A stretch of 64,000 nt of DNA from Marisa cornuarietis (GCA_004794655.1 SMMW01000013.1:3122001-3186000); one strand, 5' to 3'; counted from the first letter of the stretch, positions 11,691-23,406 are shown. Made by a program: numbers and translations. The notes: generated from the letters alone by a model not told the origin.

Positions 11691-12056
11691 AGCACCACTA
11701 CACTTTGATACAATGCCAATAATATTACCTTAATATCAACACGCTGCTTCGGCGTTCTGAAATCCTAGCGGAGACGCATATAACTCTTCAGGTGGCGGCG
11801 GCCTGGGGAAAACTAATTAACCCCCTCCTGTCTTCCTTTGAGCTTTCACAAATTACGAGTTGCCTGCACATGATGTTCTTCCTTGGCTGAAAAGTCAAGT
11901 CAGAACACTCCCAGTTTGATTTCTGGGATCTCGAAGATCGGAGACATCTATCTGTCCTTGTGGATGTCAGGTGACTGTACTAGACTAAATTTATTTTTAA
12001 AAATCACACACCTGCCTGCACATTGTTCGTTCTTACATTAACTTTATTTTCCATAG

Positions 12057-12250
12057 CGACTGTCATTCTTGTTGCAAAGTCTTCTGGAGCGTGTCCTTTT
12101 GTGAAAATGAGGACGCATCACCCACCACACACTGAGCAGCCATTGGATGAATCACAGACACAACCGAATAACAAACTTGTGGAACAGCCTCGTCAGCAGA
12201 AGATTGCACCTGAAAAAGACAAAGCAAATCAAGAAGACAGGCTTGAGTAG
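12057..12250 (+). CDS. possible terminal exon of a small unknown protein
   Basis: An acceptor-like TTTTCCATAG ends at 12056. The following frame stays open to a stop at 12248-12250 and reads a hydrophobic stretch (ATVILVAKSSGA), then a Pro/Gln/Lys-rich hydrophilic tail of about 50 residues with a single Cys. An AATAAA hexamer lies about 80 nt downstream (12330-12335). Together these fit the last exon of a small secreted or membrane-anchored protein. No upstream coding exon was identified and there is no family match. The frame could equally be chance. Confidence 0.2.
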
Positions 12251-12639
12251 TAGGCTTTGTCAGCTGCCATATCCATATGCTATTACCCCCCCCCCCGCCA
12301 AACGACTCCTTCCAGTCTAAGAACGAACGAATAAATGGCTGATGACAAGGACTAGCTTGTGTTAGCTTTATTCAAAATTTTTCTCTTGTAAATCACGCCA
12401 CTCATGTCACCACAAACATCCTAGAAACTGCTTGTGGCAGAGAAGCTCAATACCAAGCACACCTGTAGCACTGTGGATGGTGGATGTTATGAACATGTGT
12501 TATCACCCATGAACGTCGAAGTAACGAGGTTGTCGCCCTTGATTGAATAGCGATTATGACCCCTGGTTTGAATGTTGATAGGGGGCGTTGTTTAGAAATT
12601 GGAAGAGGAAGCAGACGTGAGAGTCTGGGAGAAAGAGGA

Positions 12640-12808
12640 ATTTGGTACAGAGGTTGGAATTAATAGTACTGTGTGGATTAATATTAACTGTGTGAAGAAA
12701 TAGCAACTGTGTGGATAAATAGTAACTGTGTGGATACATATTAACGGTGTAAAGAAATATTAACTGTATGGAGAAAGAGTAACTGTGTGGAGAAATATTA
12801 ACTGTGTG
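12640..12808. repeat. degenerate tandem repeat, about 23-bp unit
   Basis: Around seven imperfect copies of a unit built on TATTAACTGTGTGGAGAAA, with point changes and variable length. The array runs straight into the 84-bp tandem duplication. Confidence 0.7.
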
Positions 12809-12948
12809 GTTCCTCGATTTATTAATTTTCTCAACTGCTGTGTGATCTCTTGAGAAGATCGTAGAACTGTGTGGAGAAATATTATCTGTGTGGTTCCTCG
12901 ATTTACTAATTTTCTCAACTGCTGTGTGATCTCTTGAGAAGATCGTAG
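12781..12948. repeat. 84-bp tandem duplication
   Basis: Two adjacent 84-bp copies (12781-12864 and 12865-12948) differ at only about two positions. Each starts with the AACTGTGTGGAGAAATATTA unit of the preceding array and ends GAAGATCGTAG. Confidence 0.85.
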
Positions 12949-13179
12949 AACTGTGTGGATTTACCTACTGTGGAATTTTTATTGACTTGGTCATTTGTCT
13001 GCCGTTAGACTGTCGGAGTTATTTGGTGAATGTAGGCTGTCCGTATGATCAACGCCAGAGAGCAAGACTGAAAGAGGGGAACTGTTTGCCGTGTCGACCC
13101 CTTCCCCCCCCCCCCCAACAACAGAAGAAGAGAGAACTTGAAGGACTTTAATATAAACTGCTTAGATATATTTGTTTCG

Positions 13180-13382
13180 GTGCAAACTCAGTGTAGAATA
13201 TTTGTGCTGAAGTTTTCTGTTGTTATTTAGTAAAGTATAGATTTACGTTCACCCGATTAATAGAAACGTTCGAGCCCATGTGCAGGTCTTTGTATTTTGT
13301 TGTGTGAAAGGACACGTGAAGAACGCTGTGAGGTCAGTGTGTGTTGTGTGTGACCTGTCCACACTTTCCGTGCGTTCCTGAC
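13180..13382. repeat. LTR fragment, inverted relative to the solo LTR at 24.8 kb
   Basis: Bases 13274-13382 match the reverse complement of 24761-24872 at roughly 90% or better, including the exact terminus (GCGTTCCTGACA here, TGTCAAGAACGC there). Weaker similarity continues left to about 13180. It is a truncated copy of the same LTR family. Confidence 0.7.
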
Positions 13383-15620
13383 AGTGGATAAACGTGACTG
13401 TGATGGGGAATTAATTTTAATTAATCTTAACTGACATCCATGAGGCTAAGGATATGCTGTATTGTAAATCTAAGTTTACACAAGAATTCGTTCTCATCAT
13501 TCAAAACAATCTTAACATTTCTCTCTTTCTGTACTTATAAAAACTCCTCTGTTTTGCTCTAAGCAAGATAATCGCCGCCATTTTTTGCTAGCGGTTTCGG
13601 TACTAAACGGAAGGGACACCCCTAGACGGTTAGGGTCCATCGGTTAGCGCAGATCTAAGTCCATGAATACGTGTTCCCGCTAACCGAATGTTAGTCACGA
13701 GATCGCCATCGGTTAACACTTAATCAACGGCTGTGAATACGGTCCCATGAGTGTTATATCATAGAAACGGCCAGAAGCATATTGTATTTGTAATGGACAT
13801 GAAAGGAATATCTTTGTAGCAATCATTAAAATAGTGTCTCTACAGTTTCCCGTGTCAGTAATTACAAATTATATCAAAAGCAGCTACAAAAGCAAAGCAA
13901 AGTGCCTGAACGTTCTATTTCTCGACCAGGTCACGTAATGGTTGCTCATCTGCAACATCACAGTCTGGAAAATTGTTTTGTAGTGTTAGTTTGTGGGCAT
14001 ACTGCCACATGTTTGCCAGCAACAAACTGCGCTGGAGATTATGATACATTATGAAGATCCCCATGATTGCGAAACGTGTGGGTGTCGATCAAAACGGCCT
14101 GACAGCTTTATATCTACAGGCTACTGAAGGTAGATCAAAGTAGCCTACTATAATCAGTAACGTGTGCTCGGTAAACTCGTTTATAGAAAAGTTTTTGGCC
14201 TGTGAAGCCTGCGATGTACTCTTGTACTAGGGCAGACAGCATGGTGAGGCCCTGTGAGATCTTGAGAGATGTTATAAAACACAAGGCACCGGCTTTGCTG
14301 GCCACACAGCGGCGTGTGAGACAGAAGAGACACAACCATTGCAGCCCCCAGGAGGAGCTCAGTCTGTGGAAGGCGGCTGCTTCAAGGCGCACAGACACGG
14401 CGCTGTAGGAACTGTACGGCCACAGGAGACTCTTCTCGCTGGCGCCTCCAACCCCAAGCCGAAGAAGGGAGCAAGAGACACAATCCCAGCATTGCTCACG
14501 TGTAAAGGTAGGCGAGACATTTCTCACTTGTCCAGGTTCTCTTCCAAACATTTCGATCATTACCAACAAGATAAATAATGGTCAGAAAGAGAGAGTGTTC
14601 TTAATATACTATATCACCATCTTACTTTATACTGCAAATTTAAAGGATCTCAATGGAGGTCAAAAGTTCAAAGAATTTTAATAAAATTATCACATTTTTC
14701 TTTCTTAGATCGAAGGCATAGCAACTTTTAAGTTTTATTCCTGCGATAAATCCCATTGAACATGACACTAAAAATTCTCTTTTTTGTCAACTTTGTAAGC
14801 TCTAGTAAATGTTTGACAGGCCCAGTCATGTATTTCTAAGGCGACATTGAAGATCATCTACAGTTTTACGGAGAAGGTCAAAGAAAAGTACTTGAGCGTG
14901 ACTATTTTCGTAACTATTATCTTGTCTCTTTCAAAAGCGTCACCTTTATCTAATATTTTATTTCTGTTCCTGAAAATGAAATAACTGACAAGATCTTAGA
15001 TTTCAATGGAAAAAATCACACTCAAAATAAGTTAAATTCTGCGAATGTTCAGACCTCCTCACTTGAGTATTGGGGTAGGCAAATGAGAAGCTTTAAAGTG
15101 CAGTGATAAAATACATCAAGGATAGTGAGATCAAGAGGTCAGATTTTGTCTTGGGCGTACTCCCGACACGCGTGTTGCATATCTTACGGTTTTATTCCGG
15201 AATGCGCCATTAGGACGAGCATAACGTTGAAGTGTTTTCTTGTCTTTTTTCCTGTTTGCAGCATCTTGCGATTGGATTGACTATAATTATGCGAATATAG
15301 ACAAATCTAAGCAGGTTAATTTCCCGTGCCATTAATCTTATACGAGATTTGTAATCTTAACAATACGTGCTTTGCTTTTAACAACAAGCACTGGATTAGC
15401 AGTCAGGTCAGGAACAAAAACACAGACAAGCATGTGTGGAAACATTTACAGCAGGCAACTATGTTTTCTCCTATCCCCGTTACTTAACTTGTCAGCTTCA
15501 AAGTAGCAGATAAGAAGAAAAAAAGAATGTGAGGTAACCAAAAACTATTGGTGTTCCCGCTGTCTGGACAACCAGGAACTGGGGGCCTGTAGAGATGACT
15601 GTCGAGGTCGATTAGCGCAG
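13383..15620. other. intergenic upstream of R2
   Basis: No supported gene. At 13619-13745 there are direct repeats around ATCGGTTA and GAATACG, and GGTTAGCG/CGCTAACC forms an inverted pair, probably an old MITE end. A TATAAAA box lies near 13541. A GC-richer island sits at 14250-14520. Confidence 0.4.
14250..14507 (+). promoter_or_regulatory. weak candidate 5' noncoding exon of R2
   Basis: A locally GC-rich segment ends in a donor-like GTAAAG|GTAGGC (exon side to 14507). Pairing with the R2 acceptor at 16389 would give an intron of about 1.9 kb, similar to the inferred R1 and R3 introns. The donor is non-optimal, and no clear homology to other 5' exons was seen. Confidence 0.2.
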
Positions 15621-15623
15621 GCA

Positions 15624-15825
15624 CCAGGGGCCGTAGTTATGAAGCGAGAGGACGTTCTTTTGCAGGGCAGAATGGGGAACTGAGTGAAAAGCATCTTATT
15701 TTCGTAGCAACAGTGCGAGGCCCAGACCCCGTAAAGATATCTTCATGTTTCTTTACCTCATTGCAATTATACAAACCCTGCCCATGGACAACAACTTATC
15801 CTCGCTACATACCTACGGCCCCAGG
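15624..15825. mobile_element. MITE with about 25-bp terminal inverted repeats
   Basis: A roughly 202-bp element. The left end reads CCAGGGGCCGTAGTTATG then AAGCGAG. The right end, reverse-complemented, reads CCTGGGGCCGTAGGTATG then TAGCGAGG. The GGGGCCGTA terminus also occurs at the ends of the Harbinger element near 39.3 and 40.9 kb, so this may be a related nonautonomous element. No target duplication was clear. Confidence 0.65.
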
Positions 15826-16389
15826 AGGGAATAGAGCCGAGAACTAAAATTCTCCAAGCGAACAGTCCATGTTGAGAATCTACGCGTCCACTTTCATCTG
15901 TTACGCTTTTTCATTCTCAGCGTACCTCTGAGCCCACACTACACAGTAAAATTTAACTTTGTGTTCATATCATCACAATTGTCAGGCATTACTGCATTCA
16001 CACAGAGATTTTTATATAGCTTTATATTGTTAGCGTCTTCTTGCATATTCCTTAAGTACGAAAGCATGGTTATGCACACGCTAGTCTAGTAATACAAAAC
16101 AAAACTATTCATACAATTTGTAAGATAAATACCCAATGCATTATTAATTTAAGCCTCACCTTCAGATGTCATCGTTGACAAAATCATACGTACATGCGAA
16201 TGATGTATACATACATATCCGTACTTATCTACTACTAACATACAGATATGCACACACACAAACACACATATAAACAGACACAGACAGACATACAGAAACA
16301 AAAGCAAGCAGACACAGACGAACAACCCACAAATTTGACCAGTATCGACTACTGCAATGTATGTAAAAGATATAAAACGACTTTTACAG

Positions 16390-16419
16390 AGTCCCGTACA
16401 AACGCTGACAGGCAACGAA
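16390..16419 (+). promoter_or_regulatory. R2 5'UTR after predicted splice acceptor
   Basis: CTTTTACAG ends at 16389. The 30-nt leader starts AGTCCCGTACAAA, nearly the same as the R1 leader start AGTTCCGTGCAAA. The conserved junction supports the acceptor and the choice of ATG at 16420. Confidence 0.55.
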
Positions 16420-17445
16420 ATGAATAACACAGGTGATGGTGTATCGGATCTGTGGGATTACTACAACAAGACTCAGGATCGTTATTACGCCTCCTACATC
16501 TGGGTCCTCGCAGCCTTTGGAATCCCTGGCAACGTCGCCTGCATCTTTACAGTTGCTACAATGAACCTCACCACGGCCACCTTATACGTGGTTTTGTTGG
16601 CGACAGCAGATCTCGCAGCCCTGGTACTCAAGTTAATCTATCAACAGATTGTCTCTAACAAGCTGTCACCAAATACCTTTCTCTGTAAAGGGGATGTGTT
16701 TGTTCAGGTAGTCAGCTGCTGCGCCAACTGGGTCCTTGTCCTCATCTGCTTTGAGAGGTTCCTAGGCGTGTGCTATCCCCTGAAAAGAAATGCTTACTTC
16801 ACTAAAAAGAGAGCCATTCTCATTGCTGTCGTACTTGGTTTTACTCTGTGTTTGTGTTATCTGTATGGATTTATCAAAGTGGACAAGACAGAAAAGGGAC
16901 AGTGTAGCTACCCGGAGTACGCCCTTGACTTCGTCATCACCTACTGGTACTGGATTGCAGCCGCCATTTACTTTTTTCTACCCTTCATCCTACTCACCAT
17001 CTTCACCTGCATCATCATCGTCAATCTCAGGTTGCAGAGAAAGGTGCGCGAGGACATCAGGGCGACAACCCACATCACCTCAAGGGAGACAAGCCACGCG
17101 CGATATGAACAGACTATTTGTATCATGATGGTGTGTGCCGCTATTGTCTTTCTGATACTAACCTTGCCGACTTGCATATATCACTTGATTGCCCCATGGA
17201 ACATACTCAAAATTGACACCCCGGAAAATTGGTTTGCGTCGGCAATGCTCCATCATCTTGCCATAAGTTTATCAGAAGCCAACCACGCTGTCAATTTTTA
17301 CATATACTTTCTGTCTGCCAGGAGGTTCCGCTCTCGCTTTAAGGAGTTAATTGGGAAATATTTTTTCCGCAGACAGCAAAAAGCGTCTCAAAGTAGTTTT
17401 CACTATGTTCAGCCCACTTCAGGTACGAATAAAACTTCCTTTTAG
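16420..17445 (+). CDS. R2: rhodopsin-like (class A) G protein-coupled receptor
   Basis: A 341-residue seven-pass receptor, collinear with R1 without gaps through about residue 315. By hand count 226 of 295 positions are identical. N-glycosylation sequons sit at residues 3 (NNT) and 16 (NKT). TM1 has GN at 37-38 and TM2 has Asp64. The disulfide Cys are 89 and 162, E-R-F is at 112-114, LPTC at 249-252, and NFYIY at 292-296. The SCYANW motif seen in the other receptors is SCCANW here. It ends T-S-F, a possible PDZ ligand. The coding frame is also open from an ATG at 16357, but that lies upstream of the predicted acceptor, so 16420 is preferred. AATAAA at 17595-17600 is a likely polyadenylation signal, 150 nt past the stop. 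The second extracellular loop is the most divergent part relative to R1, as expected for ligand-specificity change. Confidence 0.9.
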   Translation: MNNTGDGVSDLWDYYNKTQDRYYASYIWVLAAFGIPGNVACIFTVATMNLTTATLYVVLLATADLAALVLKLIYQQIVSNKLSPNTFLCKGDVFVQVVSCCANWVLVLICFERFLGVCYPLKRNAYFTKKRAILIAVVLGFTLCLCYLYGFIKVDKTEKGQCSYPEYALDFVITYWYWIAAAIYFFLPFILLTIFTCIIIVNLRLQRKVREDIRATTHITSRETSHARYEQTICIMMVCAAIVFLILTLPTCIYHLIAPWNILKIDTPENWFASAMLHHLAISLSEANHAVNFYIYFLSARRFRSRFKELIGKYFFRRQQKASQSSFHYVQPTSGTNKTSF

Positions 17446-17893
17446 AATAGTTCGCTCGGGAACATCGTGAAGAAACAGTGCGACTACAAGAACCTTTCCT
17501 TTATGAAGTAATGCCTAGAGAAGACTTGTGTGCCATCAGGAAGAACTATGTGAGAAGAAATATCTACCAATTTCAAACCTTCGTAGGGCTCTTTAATAAA
17601 AGAACATTTAAGCCATGCTACGAAATAATTATTCTTATTTCAAGATAAATTATTACCTTTTTTGAAAGTTTCGATTGCAGGCGACATTCTGTAGCACATC
17701 TTTAGAGACTGCTTCCGAGTTGAAGACTAGAGGCAATATACTGAGACCTAAAGTAAACCTAATGTACATTAAACTGGCCATTAAATAAACCACACAGGAA
17801 ACAAAGCAAACGTCCGTATGCATTAAAATTACTTATAATAATTCTTATATTGCGCCAGGTTCTTAAATGCTACTCACCGCACGCACAAAAAGG

Positions 17894-17941
<48 letters not shown>

Positions 17942-20160
17942 TATTGATGTAAACGAGAATGAGGTAATCTTTTAATATTTATTTAAAAGACGCACTTTTC
18001 TTTTTTCTCGGAATTCATACCAATAAATTGTATATAAGTGTAAATATAAGTGTCGAAACTTAATCCAGAGCATCTACCCTATGAATGTAAAAGTGTGTGT
18101 TAACTATCACGCACAAAGGAAACGATTTCAGTTACTAAGGTAACGTTGTTGTTGTAGACTCTATTCGTGTTAACAATCTTCGTGTCGACGTCAGCCTGAA
18201 CGGTTGATGAAGAGATTTACAGATGGATCAAATCACCGCGCAGGTAGACTGGACCGTCGCCAGGGAAAAAGTCAAAAACGGTTTAGCAAGAAAAACAACC
18301 TGTGCGATAACAATTAGGATAAGGTAAGAAAAATAAGTTAACCCTTGTTGTACAGGCATGTGCAGAACAAAACAAGGGCTACTCTAATGACCAATTGTTC
18401 GAAGATATGTGTGTATATATATATATATATATTTGCATATTTGTGACTGGTTCTTATCTACCCTTTTGTTAGATTTTTTATCATGGTTAGTATATTAGCG
18501 ATTTTACTATCAACATATGAAATCTTATTTAACGATTTAATCTTTTACTTTAATATGTTGTTGCATGCTGTAGATTCTTCTTAATGGTATAGCTGATTTA
18601 TCTTTAATTTCGCTCAGTATTATTACACGTTATATTTCTATTTTTCAATAGTAGTTTGGTGGAGTGAATCTAGCTTCAAAACGCTGGTATGTTCAGCATG
18701 TTTTGTAGTACTGCTACAGATTATTATTTAATTACTTTGTAATCATTTTTCATAAGCCTGAAAGTGAGTGCTAAAGCTCGGACAGTGGGAAAGGAATGGA
18801 AATGAACTGAGTGCAAACAGATCCTCTCTTTGCACTGGTGACAGAATCTGGCCGCATACTAGAGATTTTATTCGTGTAGCTATTCAAGCAATCGGCATGA
18901 AAAAATGCGAATACGTCTTATCAACGCACATTACAGCGTGTCAGACGCAGGGTTATCAGGTATCAGGTATCACGAAGGAGCAGGCTGAAGGATAACTTTA
19001 CAAGCAGCACCAGCAATCTACAAATACATCAGCCAAACAAAATGCCAGAGCATGCTTTCTGATGGTAGACACAAATCTTGTTTCTGGAAGCTAAATACTG
19101 AGCAGACTGGCATGTAAGACGCTCATTTCACACTTAAACTGTCAGCGTGAACATTGTAACTCAAAGCACTAAACAGTATTTTTAAAACCAGTCAACTGTT
19201 GTTCAATAATAAAGTTACAATAAACCGTGCTTGCAAAATTTGGTTTTTGTTATCCCCTGTTTGGTATCATTATTCCATCTCACAAAATGTTACATTTCAC
19301 ATGTCGATATGATATGTTAACATCATGTTGTATGCTAATTTCTTACCCTTTTATTTACTTATCAATCGGAGCTCAACGACTAAAATCATTTGATTGGGTT
19401 TTTTGTTGTTGTTGCAATAGTCGCTTTATAATCTTTCGGTATGTCAAGGATATGTGCAGATGCTAATACCGAAAGTGAAACAATTAGCACTATCGAGGTT
19501 TTAATTTACAGTATTTCCTCCTTATATCCTGATTTACGAGAACAGTAGTTGATTCGATGGCAAGTCTGTCAAAATCAGCAGCCATCAAATCTGTGTAGCC
19601 TCTCACTCACAAAGCACTCGGAAGTTCCAACAATTTCATTCTTACCTCAAAGCAAATACACAAGCAACTGTTAAATGGTTATCTAATTATTCACAGTTAT
19701 TAATCAAAAGGTCTTAACTCGCTTAATATTTTGCATAGAAAAACGTTAACCAAAACGTTAGAAGCAAACACTTTAGGTAAAGCGGGATACATATCTGGCT
19801 TTATCACGCTAGCCACTTACATCTGTGACATGCGCACTTCCTTAGTCCCTCAGTCCATTGTACTTACTTCAAATTGTCCATCGCAGAAGCGTCATCGTTA
19901 GAACCAGACAACGGAACCTAGCGAGGGCAGCTCGTAGAACAGACCAAGAATTTTTTCATCTCTAGAAATCAATTTAGGAGGAAACATGAAACCTTTTTTT
20001 CTACTGTCTGTAGACTTTTCATCAATCATTTTATTATCTAAACAGCTTTCGTTCTAGACTGTGTTAAAACTTACTTAAAAGTTTGGTGGCTACTGCAGAG
20101 TTAGTATCTTTGACCAAAAATATATAACTAGGAGGCTGGAGGCTGTACGGGACACAGCAC
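17446..20160. other. intergenic, no gene seen
   Basis: R2 3' flank, a CA microsatellite at 17899-17939, a short TA run at 18412-18432 and AT-rich spacer. A 75-codon open frame at 18768-18995 and a 79-codon one at 19227-19466 have no recognisable features. Confidence 0.4.
17899..17939. repeat. (AC)n microsatellite
   Basis: About 20 uninterrupted AC units, preceded by a short GC/CA mix. Confidence 0.95.
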
Positions 20161-20179
20161 AGAGACCTCATGGTCATGG

Positions 20180-20340
20180 GAAGTGGGGAGCCCCTCCGTT
20201 AGAGCGCTGATGCCCCAATTGAGGTTCGATACCCGTACGGTGCAGTAAACATTCCCCAGTCGACCCAGCTGTCGGGAGTAGGTACCTGAATTCATAGAAG
20301 GATGGGGGAAGTAACACAACTAGGAAGAGTAAATGTGTAT
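20180..20340 (+). repeat. tRNA-derived SINE
   Basis: The head has a good RNA polymerase III A-box-like TCCGTTAGAGCG and a near-perfect B box GAGGTTCGATACC, spaced as in a tRNA. It is followed by a CAGTCGACCCAGCT segment and GGTACCTGA, a core-like body often seen in invertebrate SINEs. This is a different family from the copies at 35.1, 45.7 and 54.0 kb. Confidence 0.7.
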
Positions 20341-20507
20341 AGCCCTTACAAAAAGCTGGCTCTTCACTTCCCAAAGACAAAATCAAACAAAAGGTTTGGG
20401 AAGGACCGTTACCTTTCTTTATTACCTCTTAGTCAATTATCGTCCTATCAGGTCTGCACCAGTTTGTTTTTAGAATATTTTCTTACACTTACGGCCCATG
20501 TCTGCTT

Positions 20508-20564
20508 CCCATCATCCTACTCCTCCTCCTCCTCCTCATCATCATCATCATCATCATCATCTTT
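20508..20564. repeat. (TCC)n(TCA)n trinucleotide repeat
   Basis: Runs of TCC pass into TCA units. The poly-Ser frame through it is not considered a gene. Confidence 0.9.
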
Positions 20565-20839
20565 TCGTCTTCTTCTCTCTCTACGTGCGGGAGTGTGTGT
20601 GTTGAAACAGCTAGTTTCAATTCCGAAATTGAAGAAATTTTTGAAATTTCAAAGAATATGCACTTTATTCTTGCTTTTTTGTTACTTGCAAGGAGTACGA
20701 CTTAAATTGTATTATCGTAAAAGCAGACGCAGCGCAGGCCAAACCGCCAGAGGAGTGCGCACAGGCACATATTCATAGTCCGTGAACTATATTATGCAGC
20801 GTGAAAGGAAACAAATTTTATAACGAGGTCTTAAACGGG

Positions 20840-21420
20840 GACGTTGTTGTTGCAATCCTGCCCTGCAGCTGCCGTTTTAGGAAAGAGTGTGGCCTTAGTA
20901 CTTAAGGCTCTTAACCTCCTCGAGCTGTGCTTCGTGCGCGTAATTACCTGCTTTTCCATGCTGGTCTCCATTGTGTATGCATTTGCGCTGTCCATCAGCC
21001 TGTTTGTGAAATCCTGAAATTCGCTGTCGTACCTTTCCATCAGGCCGATGTCATGAATTCAGAGCAGGTTGCATAGAGACAACCTGCCAATTAAAATGGA
21101 GCTGAGATTGTTGTAACGAATTTCTCGTTATTATGTTTTTCAGGAAGATATTAAACAGAACAGGTGATAGGGGTCATCCTCGGCGAACACCCAGTGTGGT
21201 TTGAAAGAAGTCTCCCACCTGATTGTTGAGTAGTTCTGCGCTTTGTGAGCTTTTGTATCGCGCTTCGATGGCTTACAGGAGGCCTTCTTCGATGCTGTCA
21301 GAGAGTGACAACTGCTCACCCTGCAACATGGATACCGAGTCCTGTCTAGTCCAGAGACATTGGGTGATTTCTTCAACGACTGCTTGTTCCCTCGGCTGCA
21401 CTGCTATACAGCACACAGTG
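20840..21420 (-). pseudogene. antisense LINE reverse transcriptase fragment
   Basis: On the minus strand the frames read AIEARYKSSQSAELLN, then GVRRG, a stop and PLSPVLFNIFLKNI, the conserved GVRQGCPLSPxLFN block. A segment reading FTNRLMDSANAY and METSMEK follows, then EVKSLKY, the counterpart of the usual FKYLG box. The order and spacing fit the palm and thumb of a non-LTR reverse transcriptase. Frameshifts separate the pieces, so the copy is dead. Confidence 0.7.
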
Positions 21421-22221
21421 CTACGCGGTGGGCGTAATTCATTCCGAGCTCTTCGTATCCCTGCGATTGACCACTTGACCAGTAGTTTAAGTATTTATAC
21501 CTAGTAACCTACAATAAAGACAACCATCGGTGCCACTCTTAAATATTTACGTGGTGTGGAAACTGGAGTAGCGTTGTCAAGACAACTCTAAGCAGATTCC
21601 GTTGGAAGTCAGATCCGATGGCACTACTATTGTCGTGCTCATCTTTGGAGCAGACCAGTTCACTAATTAACACCAACTGAAAGTCGGCTACAATCAGTGC
21701 ATCTATTCGAAAAAACAAACCTAGCTAAAGAGAAACTCATACGTGTAGACAATTTTCCCACGCATAAACACAAAGAAATCTCGGAGTTTGCACAAACGAA
21801 GCTTCAGATTACAACACAGCCATTTATTGTTCTTGCCTCTTGCCGCATGTCCACTTCGAGGAGTATTAAATCTCTATACGCGCCAAGAATTGCCCACAGC
21901 ACCACCCGACCTGACCACGGTTGAGTGCTTCTGCTGATAGTAGTGGCTTGAAGCTTATTATAGAGATTTGAACGAACTTTTAAGGGCAGGCGGGATACAT
22001 TCTATTTTTAAATTAAATGTGTCAAAAATTCCTGACATTACGAGTTTCAGTTTCCTTCCTAAGAAAAATAACATATGGCTAATTACTGCACTGAGTTGAT
22101 CATTAACACTGGTGAAACTGAAAAGTCAATGCTATCGGACACCAAAAGCAAGCGAAGCAGGTGATAAGCGCGAGTACAAAACTCAAAGCAAAACAAGTTC
22201 AAGAAAGATATTTATGAGTAC

Positions 22222-22300
22222 CTTTTGCTACTGCCCTTTATGCTGTTCGCCATCTTCATCTACCACATTATCGTCTGTTTCAGAGGGCAAAAGGAAGTTC
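22222..22300 (+). pseudogene. GPCR pseudogene fragment, TM5
   Basis: Translation gives LLLPFMLFAIFIYHIIV then CFRGQK, which aligns with TM5 of R1 (FFLPFALLVIFTCLIIV then SLMRQKK). The nucleotide match is also close over about 60 bases. No TM6 or TM7 remnant was found downstream before 22580. It is probably a piece of the dead receptor at 22590-22910, or of a second dead copy. Confidence 0.6.
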
Positions 22301-22589
22301 ATATCCTAAAATACATTATATTCAGCTATAAATGCTTTATTGATGGTGAATTTAAATCTTATTATCATGTTCATCACAACCATCGCAAAATGCATTGTCT
22401 CTGGTCATTCCATGTTTTAAAACACAACACACAGAGACTAGGTCTGCAAAAATAGTGTTTATACCAGCGTCTAATCGGTATTCTACCTTCTCTAACATGT
22501 GCAACACTTAATCAGACCCGACGATTACCACAACACAAACGATGCTAAATCGGATTTCTATAATTAACAATTGGATTCCTATGCTTGCT

Positions 22590-22910
22590 ACAGCTTCATT
22601 CAGTCTACATTTAACAAAGTGTACATCTAGTTCCGGCGTTTCTGGAAATGTTGGTGCAGCCACTTTATTCATGTCCTTCAGTGGTAGATCTCTTGGCTTA
22701 CTTAATTAATCTTATCTGTCGCCATATTTACTATAACCATGGGAGTGCAGCTATCGCTCTCTGTAAACGAGAACTACATGTACACGTGCTGATCTGTTTC
22801 GAGCGATTTTTATGAATCTACTTTCCTCTCGAAAGTCTACTTCACCCTTTAACTTTAGGAACCGCTTTTTCTAAGATTATCGTTTCAGGCAGCATTTGGT
22901 TTTAAAGTGC
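22590..22910 (+). pseudogene. GPCR pseudogene fragment, TM1 to TM3
   Basis: A decayed receptor related to the array. It reads VYI-stop (TGG to TAG at the YIW site, 22621-22630), then GVSGNVGAA matching the GVPGN of TM1. After a frameshift and deletion, VVDLLAYLINLICRHIYYN matches TM2 of R3. LCKREL matches the TM3 Cys region, and after a deletion VLICFERFL is followed by a stop. The CFERF block is intact. Beyond it, out-of-frame VYFT matches the (A/V)YFTKK loop. The closest overall pattern is R3 and R4, with DLLA in TM2. Confidence 0.75.
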
Positions 22911-23406
22911 ATGAATTAATAATACCCCCTTTTCAAAAAAGGCTACAAAAATAATTTTGATCATGAAAACGTTCAACTGGAGCAAAAGTATTTAAATTTG
23001 GGAGGAGGTTGTCAGGGAACACCACAAGTAAAGCACAAACACAGCTGCACACACTCATTGGGGGCGTGTAATCAGTTTGGCTGATAGCACCACACTACGT
23101 GGTCACGCCTGAAGGCTTCTGCCGATACTGGTGGCATGGAGATTATAACAGAAGTTGGAGGGCACAAAAGTGCAGATGGAGTAACATGTTTTCTGAAATT
23201 ACAATTTATTTAATTTGTATATGGTCAGCCGGTGTAGACTAAAAAACTCCTGACAACAGTTTCTTTCATCGTGACCAGAACATCTTACCTGCAGACCAGA
23301 CGCAGGCATGTGGATTTCTACGCTGATGTCTGGATCAGTCTGTGCATTGGAAGGCAAACGAAAGTAGGCTCCACCACAAAAAAACAAAGAAATACACAAC
23401 ATAATA

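Noticed and set aside
11316..11708. 130-codon frame beginning with Trp/Leu/Val/Gly repeats
   Set aside because: Translation of (TTGG)n plus an interspersed repeat.
14135..14569. 144-codon minus-strand frame
   Set aside because: No recognisable features, and plus-strand frames overlap it equally well.
16357..16419. Earlier ATG for R2
   Set aside because: It lies upstream of the predicted acceptor at 16389, and R1 has no equivalent extension.
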